From Legionella taurinensis (GTDB lineage: Bacteria; Pseudomonadota; Gammaproteobacteria; Legionellales; Legionellaceae), in NCBI RefSeq assembly GCF_900452865.1, contig NZ_UGOZ01000001.1, positions 2,170,001-2,234,000 of the forward strand: DNA of 64,000 nucleotides, written 5' to 3'. The first letter of the stretch is position 1, and each line of letters begins with the position of its first letter. Positions 37,639-46,025 of this stretch are shown here, piece by piece. The notes beneath the pieces are model-generated. The model was not told the origin of the DNA. It did no database searches and saw only the letters and a program-made list of their open reading frames with translations. A program made the translations under genes and the position numbers.

Positions 37639-38749
37639 GGATAACTTCTCCTTCGACAGCACACTTCAAAACCTCTCGTAAAGCCGATTCTGTTACCTCA
37701 TCTTCAATGTAACAGTCACCAATGCCTTTAAGCAGGATGAAGCGCAACTTATTATTTTTAATTTTTTTATCCTGCGACATTATGGCACGCAATTCCTCCA
37801 GAGGAATATCCCCCGGGATACGCGACGGTAATTTCGCAAGAGTCAACATCTCATCAATCAGAATCACCTGCTCCTCCCCAAGAAAACCCAGTCGGGAGGA
37901 AAGTTGGGCGGCGCAATAAAGACCGATGGCTACTGCTTCGCCATGCAGCCAGCGTTGATAGCGGCTGTGGGTTTCCAAAGCGTGTGCAAACGTATGCCCT
38001 AGATTAAGCAGGGCTCGTTTGCCGGTTTCGCGCTCGTCCTCCGTTACAATCGCTGCCTTGATACGGCAACATTCGCTGATTATCCCGGCTAAATCAGGCG
38101 AGTCGTTATTCGCTAAGCCCTGCATTAAGGCCTGATACACCCGTTCAAAAAAATCACCGCCTTCAAGCAGAGCATACTTGATGACTTCAGCAAGCCCCGC
38201 GCGAAATTCCCGCGGCGGCAGGGTTTTTAAGGTGTCAAGATCAATAATGACGGCATCCGGCTGATAAAAACTACCAATCAGGTTTTTCCCGGCCGGGTGG
38301 TTTATCGCTGTTTTACCGCCAATCGACGCATCGACCTGAGCCAGCAGGGTGGTTGGAATCTGGATAAAATGCGTTCCGCGATGATAAGTCGAGGCAGCAA
38401 ACCCAGTCATGTCGCCAATCACCCCGCCCCCTAAGGCAATGAGTGTCGTGTCGCGGTGATGTTGCTTTTGGATCAATTCATCATAAATTCGGGCAAGGCT
38501 GTCCTGCGCTTTATACCTCTCGCCATCCGGCAAAATCAACTGGTCGCATTGTCTGTCAGTAAACAGCGAACGCACCTTATCCAGGTATAACGGTGCAATC
38601 GTCTCGTTGCTGATGATCATGACCTGCCTGGATGGAACATACCGCGGTAATAAGTCTGCCTGGGACAACACATCATGGCCGATGATGATGGGGTAGGTTT
38701 TTGCAGGCAACTTCACCTGCAAGGCCCAACTCGCATTAAACTTCGCCAT
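37622..38749 (-). CDS. aroB: 3-dehydroquinate synthase AroB
   Basis: A 375-residue enzyme of the shikimate pathway that converts DAHP to 3-dehydroquinate, using NAD and a metal ion. Marks are the [19 protein letters not shown] region near residue 105, [19 protein letters not shown] near 150, and the metal-ligand region GHTFAHALE near 265. The frame is open further upstream, but that part lies within aroK; ATG 38749 gives the normal N-terminus and overlaps the aroK stop by 14 bases. Confidence 0.96.
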   Translation of the reverse strand: MAKFNASWALQVKLPAKTYPIIIGHDVLSQADLLPRYVPSRQVMIISNETIAPLYLDKVRSLFTDRQCDQLILPDGERYKAQDSLARIYDELIQKQHHRDTTLIALGGGVIGDMTGFAASTYHRGTHFIQIPTTLLAQVDASIGGKTAINHPAGKNLIGSFYQPDAVIIDLDTLKTLPPREFRAGLAEVIKYALLEGGDFFERVYQALMQGLANNDSPDLAGIISECCRIKAAIVTEDERETGKRALLNLGHTFAHALETHSRYQRWLHGEAVAIGLYCAAQLSSRLGFLGEEQVILIDEMLTLAKLPSRIPGDIPLEELRAIMSQDKKIKNNKLRFILLKGIGDCYIEDEVTESALREVLKCAVEGEVIHVKQG

Positions 38750-39263
38750 AAATGTATTTAATAATGTTATTGGCGACAGCTTTGACAGTGAGTTTGTCTG
38801 TTTCAAAACTGACATCTGCGAGTTCTTCATAGAAGGGTTCGCGTTCATCCCGCAACATTTCCAGACGCCCTTCCAAATCGTCGGTTTGTAATAATGGACG
38901 TTTGGTATCGCGTTTGGTGCGTTCAAATTGCTGTTGCAATGATGTTTTTAAATAAATGACGGTACCACGCCCAGCCAGCGCATTGCGATTCTCGGGAAGC
39001 ATGACCACCCCTCCCCCGGTCGCCAGCACAATGTTGGTTTTCTGGGTTAATTCATCAATGACTTTCTGTTCGCGTCGGCGAAGTCCCTCTTCCCCCTCCA
39101 TATCATAAATCCAGGAAATATCGGCACCAGCACGTTCTTCTATTACTTCGTCTGAATCAAAGAACTCAAGTTTGAGCTCTTTTGCCAAAGTACGGCCAAT
39201 GGTACTTTTTCCTGCACCCATCGGTCCGATTAGAAATATATTTCGTACTTTAACTATGCTCAT
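38736..39263 (-). CDS. aroK: Shikimate kinase AroK
   Basis: A 175-residue kinase that phosphorylates shikimate. The P-loop is [15 protein letters not shown] near residue 13. The substrate-binding [19 protein letters not shown] and [14 protein letters not shown] are present, and the lid has KRDTKRPLL. It starts 71 bases after the pilQ stop and overlaps aroB, which matches the pilQ-aroK-aroB order in other gammaproteobacteria. Confidence 0.97.
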   Translation of the reverse strand: MSIVKVRNIFLIGPMGAGKSTIGRTLAKELKLEFFDSDEVIEERAGADISWIYDMEGEEGLRRREQKVIDELTQKTNIVLATGGGVVMLPENRNALAGRGTVIYLKTSLQQQFERTKRDTKRPLLQTDDLEGRLEMLRDEREPFYEELADVSFETDKLTVKAVANNIIKYIYGEV

Positions 39264-39334
39264 TTTTAATTACATACCTCTTCGCTGAACATGAATAAGC
39301 GCAATATCCATGTTGTTTAACATAGTGTGAGCCT

Positions 39335-41470
39335 TTATTTAAAAGGCCCGACAGGCTTCCCGAATTTATCCAACTCACAACCCTTGGCAACCGCCTTTCC
39401 CCGTCCTTCAACGGTGGTAATGGACAAGGTGTTTGTTATTATCCTAGGAGTAATGAAAATGAGCAACTCCTCATTTTTAATTGATGTGGATGTATTTCGG
39501 AATAATGCACCAACCACGGGCAATTCTCCGAGGAAAGGCACGCGATTAATTGCATTGTTTTTATCCTGTTTATAAATTCCTCCCAAAACAATGGTTTGGC
39601 CGTTGTTCACCAACACATTGGTCTGAATCTCTTTGGTCAGGATGGAGGGTACGCCATTAAAGGTTTGAGCGGAAGGGGTATCCTGATTAATCTGCAAATC
39701 CATCATGATTTTACTGTCAGGTGTTATCTGGGGAGTCACCTTAAGGCTCAATACCGCTTTTTTGAACGCAACGGCCGTGGCACCGCTTGAGGTGGCTTGC
39801 TGATAAGGAATTTCTTCCCCTGATTCAATCACCGCCTCCTGCTGGTTGGTGGTAATTAATCGCGGGCTGGCGATAACCTCTCCCCGTCCTTCACTTTCCA
39901 GCGCCGAAAGTTCCAGATCAAGCAGGATGCCGTCACCGAGCTTGGCTAAGGCAATACCAATGGAGGCGGGTGAAGCGGCAACCGGAACCGCGGCCAAATC
40001 AAGGTTTAAACGATCCGCCAACGGCGTGACGTCGGCTGGCGCAATCCCCTGCTCCATCTGGTTGGCACCGCTTAAGGTACCGCTTAAGTGCGTGGGTCTC
40101 GAAACACCGAAGCGAATGCCCAAATCCCTGGCGAAATTCTTAGTCACGTTCACAATGCGGGCTTCGATGAGCACCTGTTTGACCGGGATATCCAATTGTT
40201 TGACCAATTCGCGGATTTCTTCAATCTGAAGGCCCGTGTCCTGGATCCAGATGGTGTTGGTGCGTGCATCCACACTCAAATTACCGCGTTTGGACAACAG
40301 GGACGTGTTTTTATCCTTTAACAGGGTGGCAATGTCCGCCGCTTTCGCGTAATTGATTTGCAGCAATTCGGAACGAAGTGGCGCTAAGCTTGTGACTTCC
40401 TGCTGGGCTTTAAGCTCTTCTTTTTCGCGCTTGAGCAAATCCTCCGACGGGGCAATCATCATGATGTTACCGGTTTTGCGTTTATCAAGGCCATTGGTTT
40501 TAAGGATAATATCCAGTGCCTGATCCCAGGGAATATCATTCAGGCGCAGGGTAATGTTATTGGTGACTTTATCGCTGACCACAATGTTAATGCCGGTAAA
40601 TTCAGCCAGCAACTGCAGTACGGAACGCACCGGAATATTCTGGAAGTTCAGGGAGATGCGTTTACCGACAAACACTTCCTTCTTCAATTTAGCCTGTTTG
40701 ATTTCTTCCTCCGTCAGCGGGAAGACATCCACCATGAACTGCTTATTCACCTGATAGGCAAAATGCCCATAATCCCCTTTTGACGTCAGCGTCATACGGA
40801 CATTTTTTCCTTCCTGCTGCACCGAAATCACCTGCGCCGGGCTTTGGAAATCACGCACATCGTAGCGCTTGGCCAATTGCGGCGGTACGCTGGTGCTGTT
40901 GAAATTAACCACAATTTCACGACCTGTCTGAGTGACATCGATGGGAATACTGCTGTCAGACACACTGACCACCACGCGTCCCCCTTTGTTGGTGCCGCGG
41001 AAATCAATGTTGTTAATGCGGTGTTTGGTATTGGATGATGCGCGGTTGCTGACAAAAATTTCTTTTCGTTCCTGGAAGAGCTGGTTACTCTTGCCGCTTA
41101 AGGTCAGGGAGTAGACATTGCCATTCACATACCCTGAGTAGGCGACCGAACCGTCAAGATTAAGAATAGCCCGAACACGATCACCCACGGAGACGACTTT
41201 ATAATCGGTTAGAGAACCAATGTCGATTTTCCTGGTTTGCATGGAGGGATTCAGTTGATTCGCGCTGTGAATAAAATCCAGAATGAGCCGCGACGGCTTT
41301 TGGGTAATAAAGCTGGCGGGCATCTGTTTGATTGGCTCGGCAAACTGGAAATCGAGGCGCACCCGGTTGTCCGGTAAAGGGATAGTCTTAATCCCTACCA
41401 GTGCGTTATCCTTGGCATAGGCCAGCCCCAGGCAAAAAGTCAATAATAACGCTGTAATAATCTTACGCAA
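39335..41470 (-). CDS. pilQ: Type IV pilus secretin PilQ
   Basis: A 711-residue outer-membrane secretin. A signal peptide ends near residue 19 (LGLAYA). Two AMIN domains follow (peptidoglycan-binding, about 25-240), then the STN/N0 domain (RISLNFQNIPVRSVLQLLAEF), an N1 domain, and the secretin core with RLITTNQQEAVIESGEEIPY and the VPFLGELPVVGALFRN lip region. It forms the channel for pilus exit and DNA uptake. It is the last gene of the pilMNOPQ operon, 9 bases after pilP. Confidence 0.97.
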   Translation of the reverse strand: MRKIITALLLTFCLGLAYAKDNALVGIKTIPLPDNRVRLDFQFAEPIKQMPASFITQKPSRLILDFIHSANQLNPSMQTRKIDIGSLTDYKVVSVGDRVRAILNLDGSVAYSGYVNGNVYSLTLSGKSNQLFQERKEIFVSNRASSNTKHRINNIDFRGTNKGGRVVVSVSDSSIPIDVTQTGREIVVNFNSTSVPPQLAKRYDVRDFQSPAQVISVQQEGKNVRMTLTSKGDYGHFAYQVNKQFMVDVFPLTEEEIKQAKLKKEVFVGKRISLNFQNIPVRSVLQLLAEFTGINIVVSDKVTNNITLRLNDIPWDQALDIILKTNGLDKRKTGNIMMIAPSEDLLKREKEELKAQQEVTSLAPLRSELLQINYAKAADIATLLKDKNTSLLSKRGNLSVDARTNTIWIQDTGLQIEEIRELVKQLDIPVKQVLIEARIVNVTKNFARDLGIRFGVSRPTHLSGTLSGANQMEQGIAPADVTPLADRLNLDLAAVPVAASPASIGIALAKLGDGILLDLELSALESEGRGEVIASPRLITTNQQEAVIESGEEIPYQQATSSGATAVAFKKAVLSLKVTPQITPDSKIMMDLQINQDTPSAQTFNGVPSILTKEIQTNVLVNNGQTIVLGGIYKQDKNNAINRVPFLGELPVVGALFRNTSTSIKNEELLIFITPRIITNTLSITTVEGRGKAVAKGCELDKFGKPVGPFK

Positions 41471-41479
41471 GGTAGACTC

Positions 41480-42004
41480 CTATTGAGGCGCGTTTAAATT
41501 AATCGTGGTGATTTGTTTCTTCCACTTCCCTGCAATTTGTGTTGTTTCTTCCAATTTCAATAATTCATTACTGATGCTGATGACTTTACCAAAGTTCTGT
41601 CCCATGTAATCACCGGGTTTAACCCGCACAATTTCGCCATCGGGTTTACTGATTAACCCCCAGACAGTCTCATTTTCTTTTAATACCCCAACAAATTTCA
41701 AGGAATCCAGCGGGTACTGCTCCAGAGGTTGCTTGGGACGGTTGGTGTTAGGAGCAAGCTTGTCCTCGTTCGTCATTTTGATTTCTTTCGGCTTAAATGG
41801 GCTGCGACGGCTATCCACTTCGGGATAGGTAAATTTGGGCAGCGGCGCAACCTGCGGAATGGGTTCAATGGGCCGGCCAGGCCTTGATTTGATTTCATTG
41901 ATGTAACGCGTCAATTCCGAATCAGCCGATGACGTGCAGCCGGCCAAAACAGCAGCCAGGCTTAACAGAACGGCATTGTGCAATACGCTTCTTTTGACGG
42001 TCAT
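41480..42004 (-). CDS. pilP: Type IV pilus lipoprotein PilP
   Basis: A 174-residue lipoprotein. The lipobox is LAGC with Cys22, followed by a disordered Pro-rich linker and the small beta domain of PilP (residues about 90-170: LDSLKFVGVLKENETVWGLI). It links the inner-membrane PilNO complex to PilQ. The start overlaps the pilO stop by 4 bases. Confidence 0.96.
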   Translation of the reverse strand: MTVKRSVLHNAVLLSLAAVLAGCTSSADSELTRYINEIKSRPGRPIEPIPQVAPLPKFTYPEVDSRRSPFKPKEIKMTNEDKLAPNTNRPKQPLEQYPLDSLKFVGVLKENETVWGLISKPDGEIVRVKPGDYMGQNFGKVISISNELLKLEETTQIAGKWKKQITTINLNAPQ

Positions 42005-42618
42005 AATGTCCTGTACCGGTATATTTTCGCTGTAATTTTCATTTCCAAAAGATCAGGATTCGTCACGGCTTTTGCGCCTGGCTGTTGTTTATTTTTATCA
42101 GAAAGATTCACAATTTCAAAATCATGCAGGGTGACAATACGGCTCATCTCGGCAATTCGGCTTAAAAACAGAGCCAGTTGATGATAATTGCCAACCACCG
42201 TAATATCGATAGGCAACTCCACGTAGAAATCATGAACCACCTCGGGTTGCGGTGCGAAAAGCTCAAACGTCAAACCGCTTGAAATACCGGTTTTGGAAAT
42301 GTCTTCGAGCAGGCCGGGCATTTCGTTTTGTGCCGGCAATTGCTTAAGCATGTTGCCAAAACGCTCATTCATGATCTGAAGCTGGACACGATAAGCCTGC
42401 AGGTTCACCGCCTGTTGCTGTTTTTGCTCAAATTCGGTTTTCAGCGTGGCCTGCTGAGCGAGCAAGGCATCGTGCTGTTCAAAATTTGGCTTTACGATCA
42501 CCCAGTACCCAATACCAATCAGAATGAGCGCGAGCAAACCCGCCATAAAATACTTCACTGGCGCCGGCCACTGGCCCACGTTATCAAACGTTAACTCATT
42601 GAGATTGAAATTGTTCAT
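42001..42618 (-). CDS. pilO: Type IV pilus assembly protein PilO
   Basis: A 205-residue inner-membrane protein with one membrane helix (FMAGLLALILIGIGYWVIV), a coiled coil and a ferredoxin-like periplasmic domain with the family mark PAQNEMPGLLEDIS. It forms heterodimers with PilN. It is linked to pilN and pilP by 4-base overlaps at both ends. Confidence 0.95.
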   Translation of the reverse strand: MNNFNLNELTFDNVGQWPAPVKYFMAGLLALILIGIGYWVIVKPNFEQHDALLAQQATLKTEFEQKQQQAVNLQAYRVQLQIMNERFGNMLKQLPAQNEMPGLLEDISKTGISSGLTFELFAPQPEVVHDFYVELPIDITVVGNYHQLALFLSRIAEMSRIVTLHDFEIVNLSDKNKQQPGAKAVTNPDLLEMKITAKIYRYRTL

Positions 42619-43247
42619 GGTTTTGGTTTAACCGCGTTCGTGGTTGTGGGCTGTAATTCCTGCTTCAAGTCAGGCTTTAAAATGAAACTTAACTTAAATT
42701 CGTTTTTATTATTAGCCTTGGTATCCATCTGCGCATTGGGATCGGCCGCCGCCGGATTGACTACCGTTTTTTTAATTTCCGTGAGCACAGGGTCTTTAAT
42801 CCACGGATTGCGTTCAATGTTGCGCATCAGCATGGAGACATTGGTATTGGATTCGGAATACCCAAGCACGGTAATCCGATCCTCGCTGCGCTGAACCTGT
42901 GTTAGATAAACCCCATCCGGCACCACCTTAACCAATTCATCAAAAAGATGAACGGTGAGTGTGCGGGTAGCCTGCAGATTCTGGACAATGGTCATGCGTG
43001 AAATCAAGGCTTCCCGGATTTCCTTAAGTTTTTTAATTTCTTCAATCTGTTTATTGAGCGTATTAATTTCATCCTGAAGGCGCTGGTTACGCTGGGTTTC
43101 CCCATCCACCAGGCTTGTCGCATAGTAATTAAAGAGAAACACGGTCCCTGCGGCAAAAATCAGGGCGGCAAGCAGCATGGTGGTGAATTGTTTCTTTTCG
43201 TGTTCGCGTTTGATTTCCCGCCAGGGTAAGAGGTTTATTTCTGTCAT
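42615..43247 (-). CDS. pilN: Type IV pilus assembly protein PilN
   Basis: A 210-residue inner-membrane protein. Its cytoplasmic N-terminus INLLPWREIKRE is the conserved PilM-binding motif. A membrane helix (LLAALIFAAGTVFLFNYYA), a coiled coil and the periplasmic domain follow. The C-terminal tail is Pro/Thr rich. The start is 4 bases from the pilM stop. Confidence 0.96.
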   Translation of the reverse strand: MTEINLLPWREIKREHEKKQFTTMLLAALIFAAGTVFLFNYYATSLVDGETQRNQRLQDEINTLNKQIEEIKKLKEIREALISRMTIVQNLQATRTLTVHLFDELVKVVPDGVYLTQVQRSEDRITVLGYSESNTNVSMLMRNIERNPWIKDPVLTEIKKTVVNPAAADPNAQMDTKANNKNEFKLSFILKPDLKQELQPTTTNAVKPKP

Positions 43248-43251
43248 GACA

Positions 43252-44316
43252 TTACCCTACTGTTCTCAATGCAAGACCACAAGCTACCAGTAACGAAGGC
43301 GCCTGACTTATCACTTCGTCGCGATTCACGTATTTACCAAAATCCATTTCATGCAGCGGATCAGCCACGCTGGTCGGGATTCCGGTTTTTTCCTGCACAA
43401 GGCCCGCCAGATTAGGCAGTCTCGCCACACCGCCGGCCAAGATGATGTGATCGACAAAACCATGGTGACTGGTGGAGAAGAAAAACTGCAAGGTGCGTTT
43501 CACCTGCAGCAGAATCATCTCGATAAAGGGCTCAAGCACTTCTTCTTCATAATTCTCAGGCAGGTTATCCTCGGCTTTCATCAGCGCAGCCTGTTCAAAA
43601 CTGACCTGGTACTGAGCAGCGATGGAATCAATCAATTGCTTACCGCCGAACTCTTCCTCACGGGTAAAAATGATTTTCATGCCGTGCAGGACAAACAGGT
43701 GGGTATATAAAGCGCCGATGTCAATGACGGCAACAATTTTATCCTGCCCCTGGGCCGGTAATTCTTTCGCAAGCAAATGCGCGGCGCGTTCCACAGCAAA
43801 CGACTCCACGTCGACAATTTTAGCCTCAAGCCCGGCCCGGTTAACCGCATCGACACGGCTGCCGACATTCTCAGCGCGAGAGGCTACAATGAGGACATCG
43901 AGCATGGCAGAATTTTTAGGCGAATGCCCCAGTACTTCAAAATCAATATTGATTTCATCGATAGGATAAGGGATGTATTTGTCAGCTTCCATGACGATGA
44001 GTTCTTCGATCTCGGCATCGTTCAATCCATCGTTAATCTGAACGACCTTGCTGATAACGGCTGAATCAGGAACCGCCACCACGGCGTGTTTTCCGGATAA
44101 ATGGGCTTTGGATAAAACGCGCTTGATGCACATGGCCACCGCGTCAACGTCTTTGACCGTGTTGCCTTCGATGGCATTGGCGGGCAGCGGCTCAGCGCCA
44201 TAGCCTTCGATGCGGTATTTATTATCAGCGCTGGAAATTTCCAATACTTTGACAGAGGAAGAAGTAATATCAATCCCGATGATTGAGCGGCTTTTAGGTT
44301 TAAACGGGTTGAGCAC
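43252..44316 (-). CDS. pilM: Type IV pilus actin-like protein PilM
   Basis: A 354-residue cytoplasmic ATPase-fold protein that binds the PilN N-terminus. Actin-like motifs are IGIDITSSSVKVLEIS near residue 15, VAVIDIGALYTHLFVL near 195 and IILAGGVARLPNL near 300. The start codon is GTG (44316), with GGGAG eight bases upstream. It is the first gene of the pilMNOPQ operon. In many gammaproteobacteria it faces mrcA directly; here a coiled-coil gene lies between. Confidence 0.96.
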   Translation of the reverse strand: MLNPFKPKSRSIIGIDITSSSVKVLEISSADNKYRIEGYGAEPLPANAIEGNTVKDVDAVAMCIKRVLSKAHLSGKHAVVAVPDSAVISKVVQINDGLNDAEIEELIVMEADKYIPYPIDEINIDFEVLGHSPKNSAMLDVLIVASRAENVGSRVDAVNRAGLEAKIVDVESFAVERAAHLLAKELPAQGQDKIVAVIDIGALYTHLFVLHGMKIIFTREEEFGGKQLIDSIAAQYQVSFEQAALMKAEDNLPENYEEEVLEPFIEMILLQVKRTLQFFFSTSHHGFVDHIILAGGVARLPNLAGLVQEKTGIPTSVADPLHEMDFGKYVNRDEVISQAPSLLVACGLALRTVG

Positions 44317-44683
44317 GTATTCTTTCTCCCTGCGCTGAAGTACTTAATATCTAAACCTATAACGGGTATCCAAACCGATGACGCTTGTTTCATGTTAACG
44401 TAAGCGTTTAAAAAATGGAATATTTTGCTTTTTTTTCAGTGGATTCTACCTTATGGATGACATCTAACCATCAGGTTGATTAAATTATTTTCTTATTCAA
44501 GTCGTCTGTTGCTGAACAAGGTTGTTAACCACCAACAAGCAAACGAGTTAACATTCTTCATAATAAAACCATTTAACTTTTCTATTAATCTATCTGTATA
44601 ACCCTTGCCCTCATGCCAGCAATTAAATATAGTGAAAGACCGCCGGCAATTTTTTCCGGATTATCTGCAAAAAGGAGTTTCGT
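44317..44683. other. Divergent intergenic region between pilM and the coiled-coil gene
   Basis: An AT-rich stretch of 367 bases with no credible ORF. On the minus strand TTGGAT with GATATT 16 bases on could serve pilM. Two GTTAAC sites (44524-44529 and 44547-44552) and a pair of TTAA cores 12 bases apart (44573, 44585) are visible. The latter do not fit the 11-base PmrA spacing. The AAAGGAG at about 44671 is the ribosome-binding site of the next gene. Confidence 0.5.
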
Positions 44684-45898
44684 ATGTCTCGTTTACAAGA
44701 ATTAATCAACACCGTGGCTCAAATCATCATTAACTATTATGAGGAAACTCAATCACAGAATATTGACGTTCCACTTGAGCTGCTTTATGCCAAACCTCAC
44801 GATGAATTCATGAGTGAGCTGGATAAAATCATTCAAAAGGCCACATCGAATGGCTATCACGATAGACAGTCCCTGCTACAATATGCGCGCCAGGTTGTCA
44901 ATGACCTCCGTCCGCTGGTTGAAAAAGGAACACCTTTATCCACGGAAGAAGAGCTCCTGGTCAAAAACACCCTGAAGTCGTTCGTGGCCGATTGCGGTTT
45001 GCTGCTGAAAACGGATCAGGGAAAAAAACTCTCCATTCTCTATGGCAACGACACCTGGGAAATGAAAGGTTGTATACGTGGCGTGATGGGCCGTTACAAC
45101 TATGCAGTCAGTGGTACGGTACTGAACGAGCTTCTGTTCTCCTCGCCAAAATCCAAATTCCAGTTTCCCTTGTTTCCCTCCCCAATCCAGGACAAAACCA
45201 CATTAAGCGAAATCGAGTCGATGATTACAATATTCATCAACCAGCATCAGAATCCTCTCAAGAAACACGCGGAACTGAAAAAGGAAAATGAACGTCTGAA
45301 AAAACAATGTGAAGAACTCGAGTCTTCCAGCAGAAAGGCAGAGGAGTCTGCAGCCGCCCGATACGACCTGCTTTTTAAACGCCATCAGGACCTGCAGAAA
45401 CAATTTGAGCAGCAGGAAACAGCCAGCCAACAACGAGAAGCGGAATTAACGCACACGATCCAAACGCTTGAACTGGATTTAACCAAATCCAGCACTGCCT
45501 ACTTGCAGTTGGAACAACAACACCAGATTCTTAAAAAACACTTGGACGACCAGCAGGCCAGCACGGACCAGGAGCTTGGTAAATTAAGAATGGCGCTTGC
45601 GGCGAAAAGCGAAGAGAGCGAGGGATCGCTGACTACTGAAATTGCATCGCTTAAAGAATTGCTGAAACAGAAAACAGAAGCCCATCAATTACTGGAGGCG
45701 GAAGTCTCAAAATTACGGGAAGAAAACAGTACGGCCAGGTATTTAAATCCCAAAAACCCAATCGCTGACCTGATGATGCGTCAGCCACAATACCGCTATG
45801 GCGGGTTGCTTTTCGGGAGATACCCCTCCTCCTCTCCCAGTATTCTGCCGGAACAAAGCAAAGAAGCATCGCCTTCGTTAAATCCCCTGAGTGAATAA
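44684..45898 (+). CDS. Unknown 404-residue coiled-coil protein, candidate effector
   Basis: The family is not recognised. Residues 1-180 form a probable globular helical domain (LQELINTVAQIIINYY, then GCIRGVMGRYNYAVSGTVL). Residues about 195-350 are a long coiled coil rich in Lys, Glu and Gln. The last 50 residues are Pro/Ser rich and end in a polar tail with SKEASPSLNPLSE. It has no signal peptide. A strong AAAGGAG lies before the ATG. It interrupts the usual pilM/mrcA divergent pair, which suggests a later insertion. The coiled coil and tail fit a Dot/Icm substrate, without proof. Confidence 0.78.
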   Translation: MSRLQELINTVAQIIINYYEETQSQNIDVPLELLYAKPHDEFMSELDKIIQKATSNGYHDRQSLLQYARQVVNDLRPLVEKGTPLSTEEELLVKNTLKSFVADCGLLLKTDQGKKLSILYGNDTWEMKGCIRGVMGRYNYAVSGTVLNELLFSSPKSKFQFPLFPSPIQDKTTLSEIESMITIFINQHQNPLKKHAELKKENERLKKQCEELESSSRKAEESAAARYDLLFKRHQDLQKQFEQQETASQQREAELTHTIQTLELDLTKSSTAYLQLEQQHQILKKHLDDQQASTDQELGKLRMALAAKSEESEGSLTTEIASLKELLKQKTEAHQLLEAEVSKLREENSTARYLNPKNPIADLMMRQPQYRYGGLLFGRYPSSSPSILPEQSKEASPSLNPLSE

Positions 45899-45981
45899 TG
45901 CGCTTCCCCCGGTCTCTCCCTCTGTGCCCTGGGAGAGGCTGCCTTGCCGGTTAAAATTCGCAATATTCTGCAAAATAGCGG

Positions 45982-45987
45982 TATAAT
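45982..45987 (+). promoter_or_regulatory. -10 element of mrcA
   Basis: A consensus TATAAT (45982-45987) preceded by GCGG lies 38 bases before the mrcA ATG. The -35 region is poor. A hairpin CTCTCCC...GGGAGAG lies upstream at about 45914-45938 without a T tract, probably closing the coiled-coil gene. Confidence 0.45.
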
Positions 45988-46025
45988 CGCAACCTTGTTA
46001 CTTTTAAAGATGAATCTCAGTCAGT

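Noticed and set aside
37639-38926. Longer aroB frame starting at 38926
   Set aside because: The added part overlaps aroK in another frame; the homologous N-terminus begins at the ATG at 38749.
44524-44552. Two GTTAAC sites as an operator pair
   Set aside because: Six-base self-complementary words are frequent in AT-rich DNA and the 23-base spacing has no support elsewhere.
44573-44588. TTAA pair upstream of the 404-residue gene as a PmrA box
   Set aside because: The cores are 12 bases apart instead of 11 and flanking bases do not match.
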